Of a stretch of 38,965 nucleotides of DNA, positions 1-8,710 are shown in pieces. Origin of the DNA: Clostridia bacterium (GTDB taxonomy: Bacteria; Bacillota; Clostridia; Oscillospirales; CAG-272); NCBI GenBank assembly GCA_017454675.1, contig JAFTCN010000038.1:1-38965 (forward strand). Reading direction: 5' to 3'. Position 1 is the first letter of the stretch, and the number at the start of each line of letters is the position of its first letter. The position numbers and the translations under genes are program-made. A model generated the notes under the pieces. The model had not been told where the DNA came from. It saw only the letters and a program-made list of their open reading frames with translations, and did not search any database.

Positions 1-2
1 CG

Positions 3-1013
3 CCGCGCGCCGCCGCCGCGGCTCCGGAAGCCTTTTCGCTGCTCGAGCGCTCACTTCCCGCCGCGGCGCGACTGTACGTCGCTCTGGGCGGCGCGCGGCG
101 CCCTGCGGCCGCCGTGCCGGGCATGCCTCCCCTCACTGTGAAGGAGGGCCGCGACTTCATCAGGGAGCACTTCGCCGGAGCCGCGGCGAACACCGCGGAA
201 AACGGGAGGGACAGCTCATCCTCCGCCCCCGCGGAGGAGCCCGCTCTTTCCCTGCGTAACCTGTGCTTCAGATTTTCCGAGGCCGGCGAAGACCTGATAC
301 ACGGGCTCGACCTCGACGTCGGGCGCGGAGAGTTCTTCTGCATTCTCGGCGGCAACGGAAGCGGCAAGACCACCCTCATGAATCTCATTTCGGGCATTTT
401 GCGGCCTCATTCGGGAAGCATACGCATATTCGGAAAAAACATCAGGTCATACAGTGGGCAGTCGCTCTACAGAGAGTGCCTGGCGCTCCTGCCTCAGGAC
501 GTGGGGAATCTTTTTCTCCGCGGGACCGTCCGAGAGGAGCTCGCGCCCGCCGGGATCAGCGGCGGCACGCTGCCCGGCGGGATAGAATTCTCCTCCGTCT
601 CCGACACCCATCCCTACGACCTTTCGGGAGGAGAGGCTCAGTCGGTCGCCCTCGCGAAGATCCTCGCGTCGAAGCCGAAGCTGCTCCTGCTCGACGAGCC
701 TACCAAGGGCCTTGACGCCGACGCGAAATACCGCATAGCCGAAAGCCTGAAGGAACTCACCGCCTCGGGCGTGACCGTCGTCGCCGTGACTCACGACTGT
801 GAATTCGCGGCCGAGCACGCGACGCGCTGCGCCCTGCTTTTCGACGGCTGCGCTGCCGCCTGCGGCAGTCCGTCAGAAGTCTTCGGAGACGCCTCATTCT
901 ACACGACCGACATCTGCCGCATCTTCTCCGGCATCGCCGGCGGGTGCGTCAGCATGTCAGATGCTCTGGAGTTCTGCGAAAGAGCGGAAAAAAGGGGCGG
1001 TGAGCCGGAATGA
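3..1013 (+). CDS. ECF transporter ATPase, C-terminal part of a double-ABC protein (5' end outside window)
   Basis: ATP-hydrolysing subunit of an energy-coupling factor vitamin/metal importer, acting on the cytoplasmic face of the membrane. The frame is open to the left edge, so the gene is cut by the window. The first 45 or so residues look like the linker of two-domain EcfA proteins (a LPAAARLY-type stretch followed by PLTVKEGRDFI). One full ABC domain follows, with Walker A GGNGSGKTT, signature LSGGE, Walker B LLLLDEP and an H-loop VTHD. A GTG at 114 could start a shorter protein, but the linker upstream of it argues that it is internal. The stop overlaps the next gene's ATG (ATGA), so the two are translationally coupled. 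The first ABC domain and an EcfT gene are expected upstream, out of view. Substrate is unknown. Confidence 0.88.
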   Translation, partial: PRAAAAAPEAFSLLERSLPAAARLYVALGGARRPAAAVPGMPPLTVKEGRDFIREHFAGAAANTAENGRDSSSSAPAEEPALSLRNLCFRFSEAGEDLIHGLDLDVGRGEFFCILGGNGSGKTTLMNLISGILRPHSGSIRIFGKNIRSYSGQSLYRECLALLPQDVGNLFLRGTVREELAPAGISGGTLPGGIEFSSVSDTHPYDLSGGEAQSVALAKILASKPKLLLLDEPTKGLDADAKYRIAESLKELTASGVTVVAVTHDCEFAAEHATRCALLFDGCAAACGSPSEVFGDASFYTTDICRIFSGIAGGCVSMSDALEFCERAEKRGGEPE

Positions 1014-1597
1014 GAAAAACAGCGACCGTCACCTTCGCCGAGGGAAGAAGGCGGAGGATGACGTCAAGGCTCGCAGCGTCGGTCGCGGTCATGACCGCCC
1101 TCTGCACCGCCTCCAGGCTCGTGCCGTATTTCAAGCCTGTCAGCGCCCTCATAATACTCACGGGCATGTGGCTCGGCCCCGCAGCGGGTCTCATGACCGG
1201 TGCGCTCACGGCACTGCTGTCCGATTTCTGGTTCGGAGTTGGCCCCTGGCTCCCCTTCCAGATGGCGGCATGGGGGACCGTCGGGCTCGCGGCAGGGCTT
1301 ATGTCACCGGTACTGAAAAAACACCGCGCGGCTGCCCTCCTCTTCGGAATAGCTGCCGGCGCGGCGTTCTCACTCATTATGGACATATTCACGGTGATCT
1401 GGGCATACGGGCGGCTCACTCTCCCGCTCTACCGCGCCGCCCTGGTGAGCGCGATACCGCACACCCTGAATTACGCCGCCTCCAATTTCGTATACCTCGT
1501 GATCCTGGGAAAGCCGCTCGGCGAAAAGCTGAAGCGCCTGTCCGACCGGATCGGAAGTCCCGGGGAAACGGTCATTTCAGATCAAGCCACGCGGTGA
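1010..1597 (+). CDS. ECF transporter S component (substrate-binding membrane subunit)
   Basis: Small integral membrane protein of 195 residues that would bind the substrate and dock to the ECF module encoded just upstream. About six hydrophobic segments are visible (roughly residues 19-38, 44-62, 64-76, 85-100, 107-131 and 143-166). The stretch with SDFWFGVGPWLPFQMAAWG is typical of S components encoded beside double-ABC ECF ATPases. The ATG overlaps the ATPase stop. The vitamin or metal carried cannot be read from the sequence. The last 26 nt overlap the 3' end of the convergent glycoside hydrolase gene, and no terminator separates them, so antisense overlap of the two messages is likely. 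Confidence 0.85.
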   Translation: MRKTATVTFAEGRRRRMTSRLAASVAVMTALCTASRLVPYFKPVSALIILTGMWLGPAAGLMTGALTALLSDFWFGVGPWLPFQMAAWGTVGLAAGLMSPVLKKHRAAALLFGIAAGAAFSLIMDIFTVIWAYGRLTLPLYRAALVSAIPHTLNYAASNFVYLVILGKPLGEKLKRLSDRIGSPGETVISDQATR

Positions 1598-3527
1598 TGA
1601 ATCTGTCGGGGCGTTCCCAGTCGGCCCCCGCGGAGGCATAGTCTGTCATGCGGAGCCTCTCTCCCCCTCCGAACGTGACGTCGCAGGACAGACGGCACGG
1701 GAAGTCGCGCCCGCCGGGCACGCACGACGAGATGACCGGAGTTACCTTTGTGTCGATATCCGCGTTGCGGCAGTCGGCAGCCAGCACGACGCATCCCTTC
1801 ACGACGGCCGCCCTGCCTCCAAGCAGGATGACCCTCGCGGACACGTCGACATCGAGTTCGATGCCTCCGCACTTCTCAAGGACGCCGCGCGGTATGCCGG
1901 AATAACATCCGGCCGGGGCGGCAGCTTTCCCGGGCGTTTCGCCCGCCCCGCAATCCGTCCCGGCGCGCGACGGCAGATATCCTATCTCCGTCTTACCGTA
2001 TGACGGTATGCGGAGGAGCAGCCCGTCGGGCAGTTCCCCGCCCTCGAACGTGATCGTTATCTTCCCGTCATAGGGATAATCCGTCCTCATCCTGAGGACG
2101 GTCTTTTTTCCGTCCGGCATATCCACGCGGAACAGGCCGTCAGTGTAATGATTGATCACGAGCTCGGACCGCCCGCGCGTGAGGACGGAAGTCAGCGGCA
2201 GCAGCGCGGTCCCGGCCGAGCCTATGCAGGCGCAGCATCCGTATGCCCTGCCGCCGTTTATATCCTGGTAGCCGCCCGTCTTGCGGTTCCTGCGGTTCTT
2301 GTAAAGCGGCGCGTAGCTGTCGAAGGTGAATCCGCCTATCTGCCGCACGAAGCCGGAGCTGCGCGAGTAGTCGTTCCCGGTCAGGTCTTCGCTGAGTTTC
2401 AGCTCCGGATTGCGTCCGAAATTCACGCTCCCGAGGATACTGTTGTAGTATGTCTTCTCCATCGCCTCGGCGTATTTCGGGTCTCCGGTCAGCAGCAGTG
2501 CCTGCGAGAGGAGCTTCGAGAAGGTCACAGAGACGCATGTCTCCTGCATAATCTCGACCCTCGCCTCGGTCTGAACGGCAGAAGAACTGTTGTCGAAGAG
2601 CTCGTGCGTGCATCCGCAGCAGCCGATGACCGTATAGTCGGTCTCCAGGACCGAGTCGGTGAAATTCAGCGCGGCGCGCAGGTACCTCTCCTCACCGGTC
2701 AGCCTGTAGTATTCGATGATGCCCTCGAAGAAGGACATGATCTCGTACGCCTTAACGACGGGATATCTGTAGGGCGGTATCTCGCCTTTTTCGGCGAGCT
2801 CAAGGAGATTGCCCTTCGAGCAGCCTCCTGTGGATATTATGTATTCGGCGAATTCCAGGAAATCGCGCTCTCCCGTCAGTTCGTACAGCCTTATGACAGG
2901 CTCGAGGATGCTGCAGGAATTGACACCGCCCCAGAAATTCGACGTCTGTGTGATATCCCTCTTTCCCTCTTCACCGCCGACCTCGCGCATTATGCATCGG
3001 AGATGGCGGCACGACGCGGCGATGATCCTGCCCCGCAGGTCTTCGTCGCCGCAGATGTCGAGGAAGTACTCGAGTCCGAGAAGGACGTACTTGCGGCACC
3101 ACATGTCCCAGCCGCGGAATTCGTCGCCGCGTCGGTAGGATGAGATGCGGCCGTCGGGATCCGGCAGACTCAGCATCTTAAAGACTGACTCGCGGAGCGT
3201 GCGGTAGAGCGCCGGATCGCGGGTCAGCGAGTATGTGAGGCAGGCGCCTCTCATCATCTTGCCCCAGTACTCACCTCTCCAGCCTCCGTTTTCGCTGTCC
3301 TGCCGGGTGACGAACTGCCTCGCGAACAGCTCCCACAGGCGGCTGTTCATCAGCTGGTGGCCGGTGACGAACCTGGCTGCCGAGAAAGGCACTCCGGCGG
3401 AATCGGCGGTGAAATCCGCCTCGTGAAGGACGTCGTCCGCCTTCGCCGGGACCGCTCTCGGGCAGAGCGCCCGTGCGGTTGGCGCGGCCCCCGCAGCCGG
3501 ATCGAAAACTCTGTTTGCGGCTATCAT
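1572..3527 (-). CDS. GH127-like glycoside hydrolase (beta-L-arabinofuranosidase / DUF1680 type)
   Basis: Predicted retaining glycosidase of the DUF1680 group, whose characterised members (GH127) release beta-L-arabinofuranose using a zinc-bound cysteine nucleophile. The 651-residue protein has the expected motifs: ETC at about 329-331 (metal-ligand Glu and Cys) and a Cys pair at 431-432 in the GCCAC stretch, which corresponds to the nucleophile/ligand pair. The spacing between the two motifs is longer than in the Bifidobacterium enzyme as I remember it, so the exact family (GH127, GH146 or a relative) is uncertain. No signal peptide is visible, so it probably acts on imported oligosaccharides. 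It is the last gene of the sugar-acid operon, 44 nt after uxaC. An AAAGGA about 11 nt before the ATG supports the start. Confidence 0.8.
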   Translation of the reverse strand: MIAANRVFDPAAGAAPTARALCPRAVPAKADDVLHEADFTADSAGVPFSAARFVTGHQLMNSRLWELFARQFVTRQDSENGGWRGEYWGKMMRGACLTYSLTRDPALYRTLRESVFKMLSLPDPDGRISSYRRGDEFRGWDMWCRKYVLLGLEYFLDICGDEDLRGRIIAASCRHLRCIMREVGGEEGKRDITQTSNFWGGVNSCSILEPVIRLYELTGERDFLEFAEYIISTGGCSKGNLLELAEKGEIPPYRYPVVKAYEIMSFFEGIIEYYRLTGEERYLRAALNFTDSVLETDYTVIGCCGCTHELFDNSSSAVQTEARVEIMQETCVSVTFSKLLSQALLLTGDPKYAEAMEKTYYNSILGSVNFGRNPELKLSEDLTGNDYSRSSGFVRQIGGFTFDSYAPLYKNRRNRKTGGYQDINGGRAYGCCACIGSAGTALLPLTSVLTRGRSELVINHYTDGLFRVDMPDGKKTVLRMRTDYPYDGKITITFEGGELPDGLLLRIPSYGKTEIGYLPSRAGTDCGAGETPGKAAAPAGCYSGIPRGVLEKCGGIELDVDVSARVILLGGRAAVVKGCVVLAADCRNADIDTKVTPVISSCVPGGRDFPCRLSCDVTFGGGERLRMTDYASAGADWERPDRFITAWLDLK

Positions 3528-3571
3528 TGCGTAATATTTCCTTTCCTGCGCCTTTCAGTGTTACGGCGCAT

Positions 3572-4882
3572 TCAGTATCTTCCTTCGAAGATGAACTGCG
3601 CGGCGTTCCTCCAGCAGACATCCGACACGATCTCACCCAGTGTTCCGGTATCGCAGGGATAAAGCCCTTCTTCGACGAGCGAACCGAGCTCGGAGCAGAG
3701 TATCCGCCTGTAGTACTCGTGCCGCACGAACGAAGTGAACGAGCGTGAATCGGTGAGCATCCCGACCGACGCCGAGAGAGCCCCCGTCTCCATCAGCTCG
3801 CGGATCTGGTCGCGCATCCCGCGCAGCGTGTCGTTGAACCACCACGCGGCTCCGAACTGGACTTTTGGCGCGAAATTCCCCGCCATGGTGGACATCATGC
3901 GGTTGTCGCACGGATTGAGGTTGTACAGCACCGTCTTCGGCAGTCTGTCCCTCTCCTCGAGCCCCGACAGAAATTCCGAGAGCGCGAACGGATCGGTGAG
4001 CCTGCCGACGCTGTCGCCGCCGGCGTCCCTGCCGTAAGCCGACATGAGTTTCGGAGAGTTGTTCCTTATCGGTCCGAGGTGCAGCTGCATCACCATCCCG
4101 CGCTCGGCGTATTCCGCTGCGAGAAAATCAAGAAGTCCGCGCAGATCCGGGTCCTCCCGGTATCCGAATACCGAAAAGCCGTGATCCGACACCCGGCAGC
4201 CGAGCGACCCGAATCTGTCCAGAGCCGCCGAAAGCGCCGATCTGATATCGCTCTTCCCGTATTCGCGGCAGAGCGAATCGCGCGCGGCCGCGACGGCTGC
4301 CGGGTCACCGGCGAGATACCTGTCGGGACGGAAGGACGGCAGCATCGCAAATCCCGGTGCGGCATCCGCGACGGCCCTGTGATACACGAGAGAATCGCCG
4401 GGGTCGTCGGTCGTGCATATGACCTTCACGTTCATCATGCGCAGCAGCGACGGCGCCGAGTACCTGTCCGGGTCGGAGCGCATCATCTCCGACGTCAGTT
4501 TCCAGATCTTATCCGCTGTCGCCGGGCAGAGCAGGTCGTCGATGCCGAAACAGCGCCGGAGCTCAAGGTGCGTCCAGTGATAGAGCGGGCTGCCCGGAAG
4601 CCTCGGCAGCACAGACGCCCAGCTGTCGAATTTCTCTCTCGGAGAGGCGTCTCCGGTGATATATCTTTCGCCGACCCCGCACGCCCTCATAGCCCTCCAT
4701 TTGTAATGGTCGGTCTCGAGCCACAGCTCGGTGAGGTCGCGGAAGTTTCTCCCCGACGCGACGTCGGCCGGCGAGAGGTGGTTGTGATAGTCGTATATCG
4801 GGGCGCCGCATGCATATTTTTCATAGAGCGTGCGCGCGGCGGGAGTGTCCAGCAGAAAATCCCCGTCCATGAACTTTTTCAT
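3572..4882 (-). CDS. uxaC: Glucuronate isomerase
   Basis: Isomerises D-glucuronate to D-fructuronate (and galacturonate to tagaturonate) in the cytoplasm. The 436-residue protein starts with the family pattern FMDGDFLLDTPAARTLYEKYA and carries the metal-binding HNHL motif at about 33-36. The conserved FGIDDLL, WWFND and MLTDSRSFTSFVRHEYYRR regions are present. It is somewhat shorter than the usual 460-470 residues but has no break. An AAGGA lies 11 nt before the ATG. It follows the LarA-like gene after 96 nt, a gap that holds a possible extended -10 promoter, so it may also be expressed independently. Its neighbours place it at the entry of a hexuronate pathway. Confidence 0.95.
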   Translation of the reverse strand: MKKFMDGDFLLDTPAARTLYEKYACGAPIYDYHNHLSPADVASGRNFRDLTELWLETDHYKWRAMRACGVGERYITGDASPREKFDSWASVLPRLPGSPLYHWTHLELRRCFGIDDLLCPATADKIWKLTSEMMRSDPDRYSAPSLLRMMNVKVICTTDDPGDSLVYHRAVADAAPGFAMLPSFRPDRYLAGDPAAVAAARDSLCREYGKSDIRSALSAALDRFGSLGCRVSDHGFSVFGYREDPDLRGLLDFLAAEYAERGMVMQLHLGPIRNNSPKLMSAYGRDAGGDSVGRLTDPFALSEFLSGLEERDRLPKTVLYNLNPCDNRMMSTMAGNFAPKVQFGAAWWFNDTLRGMRDQIRELMETGALSASVGMLTDSRSFTSFVRHEYYRRILCSELGSLVEEGLYPCDTGTLGEIVSDVCWRNAAQFIFEGRY

Positions 4883-4914
4883 GTTATAGTCCGTCCTTCT
4901 CCGGTAATGACCGT

Positions 4915-4923
4915 ATTATATCA
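4915..4923 (-). promoter_or_regulatory. Possible extended -10 promoter for uxaC
   Basis: On the minus strand the gap before uxaC contains TGATATAAT, an extended -10 element with a perfect TATAAT core. No good -35 sits 17 nt upstream. Transcription would start about 25 nt before the uxaC ATG. The leader contains a small hairpin (CGGT-catt-ACCG) next to the ribosome binding site. An internal promoter would let uxaC and the hydrolase be expressed without the upstream genes. Sequence pattern only. Confidence 0.45.
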
Positions 4924-4978
4924 TGTTCTGTCCAACTCCTCCGGGGCGGGGTCCGCAGCCCGATGATCCGGCGGTCCG

Positions 4979-6277
4979 TCACGCGGTCGGCCTCCCGAAC
5001 CTGTCCCCTGCTATCCAGAGTCCCAGCGCAGGATTCGGAATATAGAAGATCTCTCCTCCGCCGCGTATCCGGTTCGGCCCGGGAGAGAGGCTGCAAAGTC
5101 CGATCATTTCGGCCGCGGCAGCGTATTCGGCCGACTCGTATCCGGCGGCCTCGATCTCTTCCCTGCTTATCCGTTCGACGGCGTAGATCACCCTGAAGCG
5201 GCCCTCGCTCGAGCCGTGTATGAGGTGCGCTGCCGCGCTCAGGTTCTCGCGCAGATCGGAGTTTTCCGGAGACTTCAGCGCCTCAAGTATCCTGTCCCTG
5301 CCCGAATAGCCGTATTTTCTTATCAGCCTGTCGCACTCGGGATCCTCACCGAAGCGCTCGACGCCCGGCGCGAGTATCAGCAGCGTTCCGCCGTCGGCCA
5401 TCGCCATGCGCGTACGGTATACCGCCTTGTTGCCGAGCCACGTGCTCCGGAATTCCGAAGGGTCGAGCATGACGGCGCAGAAGTCAAGGCTGCGCGGCAC
5501 GAAATCGACGTTCTTTTCGACCGACAGCGCCGCCGCCTCCTCGAAGCACTTCCGTCCCTCTCCTATAAAGAGGCCGTGTATCCGTATCTTTCCGGCGGGT
5601 GCAGTCGTGACCGTAAGCGCGTATACCAGCGGCCCCCCGCGGAGGAAATGATCCGACGCGTAGTCGAAGATCTTCCGCACCGGGGTGTCGGCCCGCCCCA
5701 TCATGCGCTCCATTCCGCAGACCGCTCCGATCATGTGCGAGCAGTTTATCATCGCGCTGCCGCCGGCTCCGACGAATATGTTCTTGGTGTGGTTCGACAT
5801 CCCCACGACCTCGTGCGGGACCACCTGCCCTACCGAGAGTATGAGCCCGTATTCTCCCGACACGAGCCTCCTGTTGACCTCGACGGGCACTCCGTCGGTC
5901 CACAGGCCGCCGGTGACAGACGCGACGTAGTCTCCCGGCACGTCGCCGATCTTCACGACGTCGTGCCGCCAGTCGTGCACGATGAACCTCTCTTTCGGGA
6001 TGTCGCCGTACATCGACGATATCTGCTCATCCGTCATCGGGACATGCGTCCCCAGCGCCGGCATTATGTCGGCATCGACGCCCCGCCGCGTCAGTTCGTG
6101 ATAAAGGAAATTCGTGATGAAGCCGGCGCCGGAGTGGAGCCGCGTATAGTCGGGAGGCAGTATGAGCACCTTTCGGATCCCGGCTCCGGCGGCGTCGGCA
6201 GCGGCTGTCAGCGCCTCGCGAAGCCGCCCTTCGGAGAGTCCCTCATCTCCTTCGGCTCGAATAAAAATGTCTCTCAT
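4979..6277 (-). CDS. LarA-like nickel-dependent 2-hydroxyacid racemase/epimerase (DUF2088)
   Basis: Member of the lactate racemase superfamily, which uses the nickel-pincer nucleotide cofactor to invert the carbon next to a carboxylate. The residues known from LarA are all visible with the right spacing: the D-x-T-R motif (D43, R46), H78 in LGTH, H155, K165 (10 residues later) and H181 (16 residues later). The protein has 432 residues, the usual size. It overlaps the preceding SDR gene by ATGA and is followed by uxaC. LarA homologues that epimerise D-gluconate at C2 are known; since D-mannonate and D-gluconate are C2 epimers, a mannonate/gluconate epimerase role is the best fit to this operon (inference). 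The cofactor genes larB, larC and larE are not in the window. Confidence 0.85.
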   Translation of the reverse strand: MRDIFIRAEGDEGLSEGRLREALTAAADAAGAGIRKVLILPPDYTRLHSGAGFITNFLYHELTRRGVDADIMPALGTHVPMTDEQISSMYGDIPKERFIVHDWRHDVVKIGDVPGDYVASVTGGLWTDGVPVEVNRRLVSGEYGLILSVGQVVPHEVVGMSNHTKNIFVGAGGSAMINCSHMIGAVCGMERMMGRADTPVRKIFDYASDHFLRGGPLVYALTVTTAPAGKIRIHGLFIGEGRKCFEEAAALSVEKNVDFVPRSLDFCAVMLDPSEFRSTWLGNKAVYRTRMAMADGGTLLILAPGVERFGEDPECDRLIRKYGYSGRDRILEALKSPENSDLRENLSAAAHLIHGSSEGRFRVIYAVERISREEIEAAGYESAEYAAAAEMIGLCSLSPGPNRIRGGGEIFYIPNPALGLWIAGDRFGRPTA

Positions 6278-7110
6278 ACCCCGGAATAGGCGCGGAACCC
6301 GCCGTCGACCGGGATCACGGTCCCCGTGATGAAGCCCGAAGCCGCGTCATCGGTGAGGAACAGCAGAGTCCCTATGAGTTCATCCGGTCTGCCGAACCTG
6401 CCCATCGGAGTGGCGGCAAGGATCTTGCCAGACCGGGGCGTGAGGCTGCCGTCGGGATTTGTGAGCAGCGTCCGGTTCTGTTCGGTAAGGAAGAAGCCGG
6501 GCGCGATGGCGTTGCAGCGGATGCCGGTCCCTGCGAAATAGACCGCGAGCCATTCGGTGAAATTCGACACACCTGCCTTAGCGGCGGAATACGCCGGGAT
6601 CTTGGTAAGCGGCGTGAAGGCGTTCATCGACGAGATGTTGATGATGCAGCCGCCGCCGGGAGTCATGTCCTTTGCGAACTCCTGCGTCGCGAGTACGGTA
6701 CCTGTGATGTTGAGCGAAAAGACCTTGCCGAACGCGGAGGGGTCGAGGTCGAAGAAAGTCTTCCCTTCAGTGACGGGAGAGAAGAACTCGTCGGACGTAG
6801 TGGCCGAGGGCGAGTTGCCGCCGGCGCCGTTGACGAGCACCGTGACGCTGCCGAACTTTTCTTTTATCTTCTTATGGGCGTCTGCCAGCTGTTCAGGCGA
6901 CGTCACGTCGGCCGATACCGCCATAGCCTGACCTCCGGCTGCTCTTATCTCGGAAGCCAGCCGTTCCGCCTTTTCATAAGTCCGTCCGAGAACGGCGACC
7001 TTCGCGCCGCATTCGGCATATGCCCTGCAGAATTCGCTGCAGAGGACCCCGGCTCCGCCGGTCACGACCGCCGTCCTTCCCGACAGATCTGGCTTGTACG
7101 CAATTTTCAT
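6274..7110 (-). CDS. SDR oxidoreductase, probable D-mannonate oxidoreductase (fructuronate reductase)
   Basis: Short-chain dehydrogenase of 278 residues, close in pattern to the SDR-type fructuronate reductases of Firmicutes (Bacillus UxuB/YjmF type), which interconvert D-fructuronate and D-mannonate with NAD(P)H. The cofactor loop reads TGGAGVLC at about 17-24, where Cys replaces the last glycine, as seen in this subgroup. NGAGGNSP is at about 94-101, the catalytic Ser at 160-161, and the YSAAK motif gives Y174 and K178. AGGGGA lies 7 nt before the ATG. It is 73 nt downstream of gnd and overlaps the larA-like gene by 4 nt. The exact substrate is inferred from the uxaC context; the fold assignment is secure. 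Confidence 0.85.
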   Translation of the reverse strand: MKIAYKPDLSGRTAVVTGGAGVLCSEFCRAYAECGAKVAVLGRTYEKAERLASEIRAAGGQAMAVSADVTSPEQLADAHKKIKEKFGSVTVLVNGAGGNSPSATTSDEFFSPVTEGKTFFDLDPSAFGKVFSLNITGTVLATQEFAKDMTPGGGCIINISSMNAFTPLTKIPAYSAAKAGVSNFTEWLAVYFAGTGIRCNAIAPGFFLTEQNRTLLTNPDGSLTPRSGKILAATPMGRFGRPDELIGTLLFLTDDAASGFITGTVIPVDGGFRAYSGV

Positions 7111-7183
7111 CTTATCGTCCCCTGTTCCTGTTCTTTATCCTTGATTTGATCCGTATCTGCGTTTGGATCCCGCCCTGCGGCGG

Positions 7184-8674
7184 TCATACTGTGTACTGCG
7201 TCGATGCCGCGGGCCCGCCCTGCCCCGTCCAGTCGGTGTGGAAGAAGACGCCGGCGGGGGCGTCGGTCCGCTCGTATGTGTGCGCGCCGAAATAGTCACG
7301 CTGCGCCTGGAGCAGATTCGACGGAAGGCTGCCGCAGGTGTACCCGTAGAAGTAGTTGAGCGCCGACGAGAATGCCGGCACGGGTATGCCGGACTCCGCT
7401 GCTGCCGCGACGACTCCGCGCCACGCGGGGAGCGAATCCTTTATGATACCGGCAAAGTAGCCGTCGACGAGCAGGTTCGGCAGGTCGGGACGCCGCCCGA
7501 ACGCGTCGCTGATCTCACCGAGGAACGAGCTGCGGATTATGCAGCCGCCCCGCCAGATGAGCGCGATATCGCCGAAATTCAGATCCCATCCGTACTCTCC
7601 GGCCGCGGTCCTCATGAGCGAGAATCCCTGCGCGTATGACACTATCCTCGACGCGTAAAGCGCCTTATTCAGCATACCGACGAAGGTCTTCCTGTCCTCA
7701 GCGGGGCTCTTTATCTCTCTTTCGCCGCGGTAGACTTCTGCCGCGGCCAGTCTTTCTTCACGCTGCGACGACAGGCATCTCGCGAGCACCGCCTCGGTTA
7801 TGAGAGTCAGCGGAACGCCCTCCTCGAGAGCGGAGATGCCGGTCCACTTGCCGGTGCCCTTCTGTCCCGCCCTGTCGAGTATATGCTCGAGCGTCCGTTC
7901 GCCGCTGCCGTCGCGGTAGGCCAGGATGTCGGCGGTGATACCGATAAGATAGCTTGAAAGAGGGCCTCTGTTCCATTCAGCGAACACTTCGCTCATTTCG
8001 TCGCATGTCATCCCGAGTCCGTCGCGCATCATGTGGTACGCCTCGCATATGAGCTGCATGTCGCCGAACTCGATCCCGTTGTGTACCATCTTGACGAAGT
8101 GTCCGGCGCCGCCGCCGCCGATCCAGCAGCAGCACGGCTGTCCTTCGTGGTCCGCCGCGATCTTCGTGAATATGTCCTTCACCTCCGGCCAGGCCGAGGG
8201 TGAGCCTCCGGGCATGAGGCAGGGCCCGTGAAGGGCTCCCTCTTCGCCTCCCGAGACTCCGGTGCCGATATAGCGAAGACCGTGTGACTCCGCTTCGGCG
8301 GCGCGCCTCGCGGTGTCTCCGAAGTAGGAATTGCCGCCGTCGATGATAATGTCTCCGGGCTCGAGCAGCGGAATGAGCGCGCCCATCATCTCATCGACCG
8401 GCGAGCCGGCTCTGATCATGAGGAAGACCTTTCTCGGCTTTTTCAAGGCGCCGACGAACTCCTCGAGCGTATAGAAGGCGGTGATGCCCGCCTTTCCCTT
8501 AGCCGGTCCCGACATGAAATCGCGCGTCCTATCGGGCCTGTGGTTGTAAACCGCGACGTCGAACCCCTTTCCGTTCATATTGAGCGCGAGGTTGCTTCCC
8601 ATCACGGCAAGTCCTATCATCCCGATATCCGCCCCGCGGGCGGTAGAATCATTTTTCCCGGAGGTGCTTCCCAT
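7184..8674 (-). CDS. gnd: 6-phosphogluconate dehydrogenase, decarboxylating
   Basis: Oxidises and decarboxylates 6-phospho-D-gluconate to ribulose 5-phosphate in the cytoplasm. Rossmann motif IGLAVMGSNLALN is near residue 19, the catalytic region GGAGHFVKMVHNGIE gives K195 and E202, KGTGKWT and the family C-terminal RDYFGAHTYERTD are present. At 496 residues it is slightly longer than the E. coli enzyme, with a short unstructured N-terminal extension. After the second Rossmann strand the sequence reads YNHRPDRT, where NADP-dependent members usually read NR(S/T); the Arg is shifted by two, so coenzyme preference is uncertain. It lies between the kinase (36 nt) and the SDR (73 nt), which ties the operon to the pentose phosphate pathway. 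Confidence 0.95.
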   Translation of the reverse strand: MGSTSGKNDSTARGADIGMIGLAVMGSNLALNMNGKGFDVAVYNHRPDRTRDFMSGPAKGKAGITAFYTLEEFVGALKKPRKVFLMIRAGSPVDEMMGALIPLLEPGDIIIDGGNSYFGDTARRAAEAESHGLRYIGTGVSGGEEGALHGPCLMPGGSPSAWPEVKDIFTKIAADHEGQPCCCWIGGGGAGHFVKMVHNGIEFGDMQLICEAYHMMRDGLGMTCDEMSEVFAEWNRGPLSSYLIGITADILAYRDGSGERTLEHILDRAGQKGTGKWTGISALEEGVPLTLITEAVLARCLSSQREERLAAAEVYRGEREIKSPAEDRKTFVGMLNKALYASRIVSYAQGFSLMRTAAGEYGWDLNFGDIALIWRGGCIIRSSFLGEISDAFGRRPDLPNLLVDGYFAGIIKDSLPAWRGVVAAAAESGIPVPAFSSALNYFYGYTCGSLPSNLLQAQRDYFGAHTYERTDAPAGVFFHTDWTGQGGPAASTQYTV

Positions 8675-8710
8675 TTCAGTTCTTATCTCCTTTTTCTTTT
8701 TTCCGCAGGG

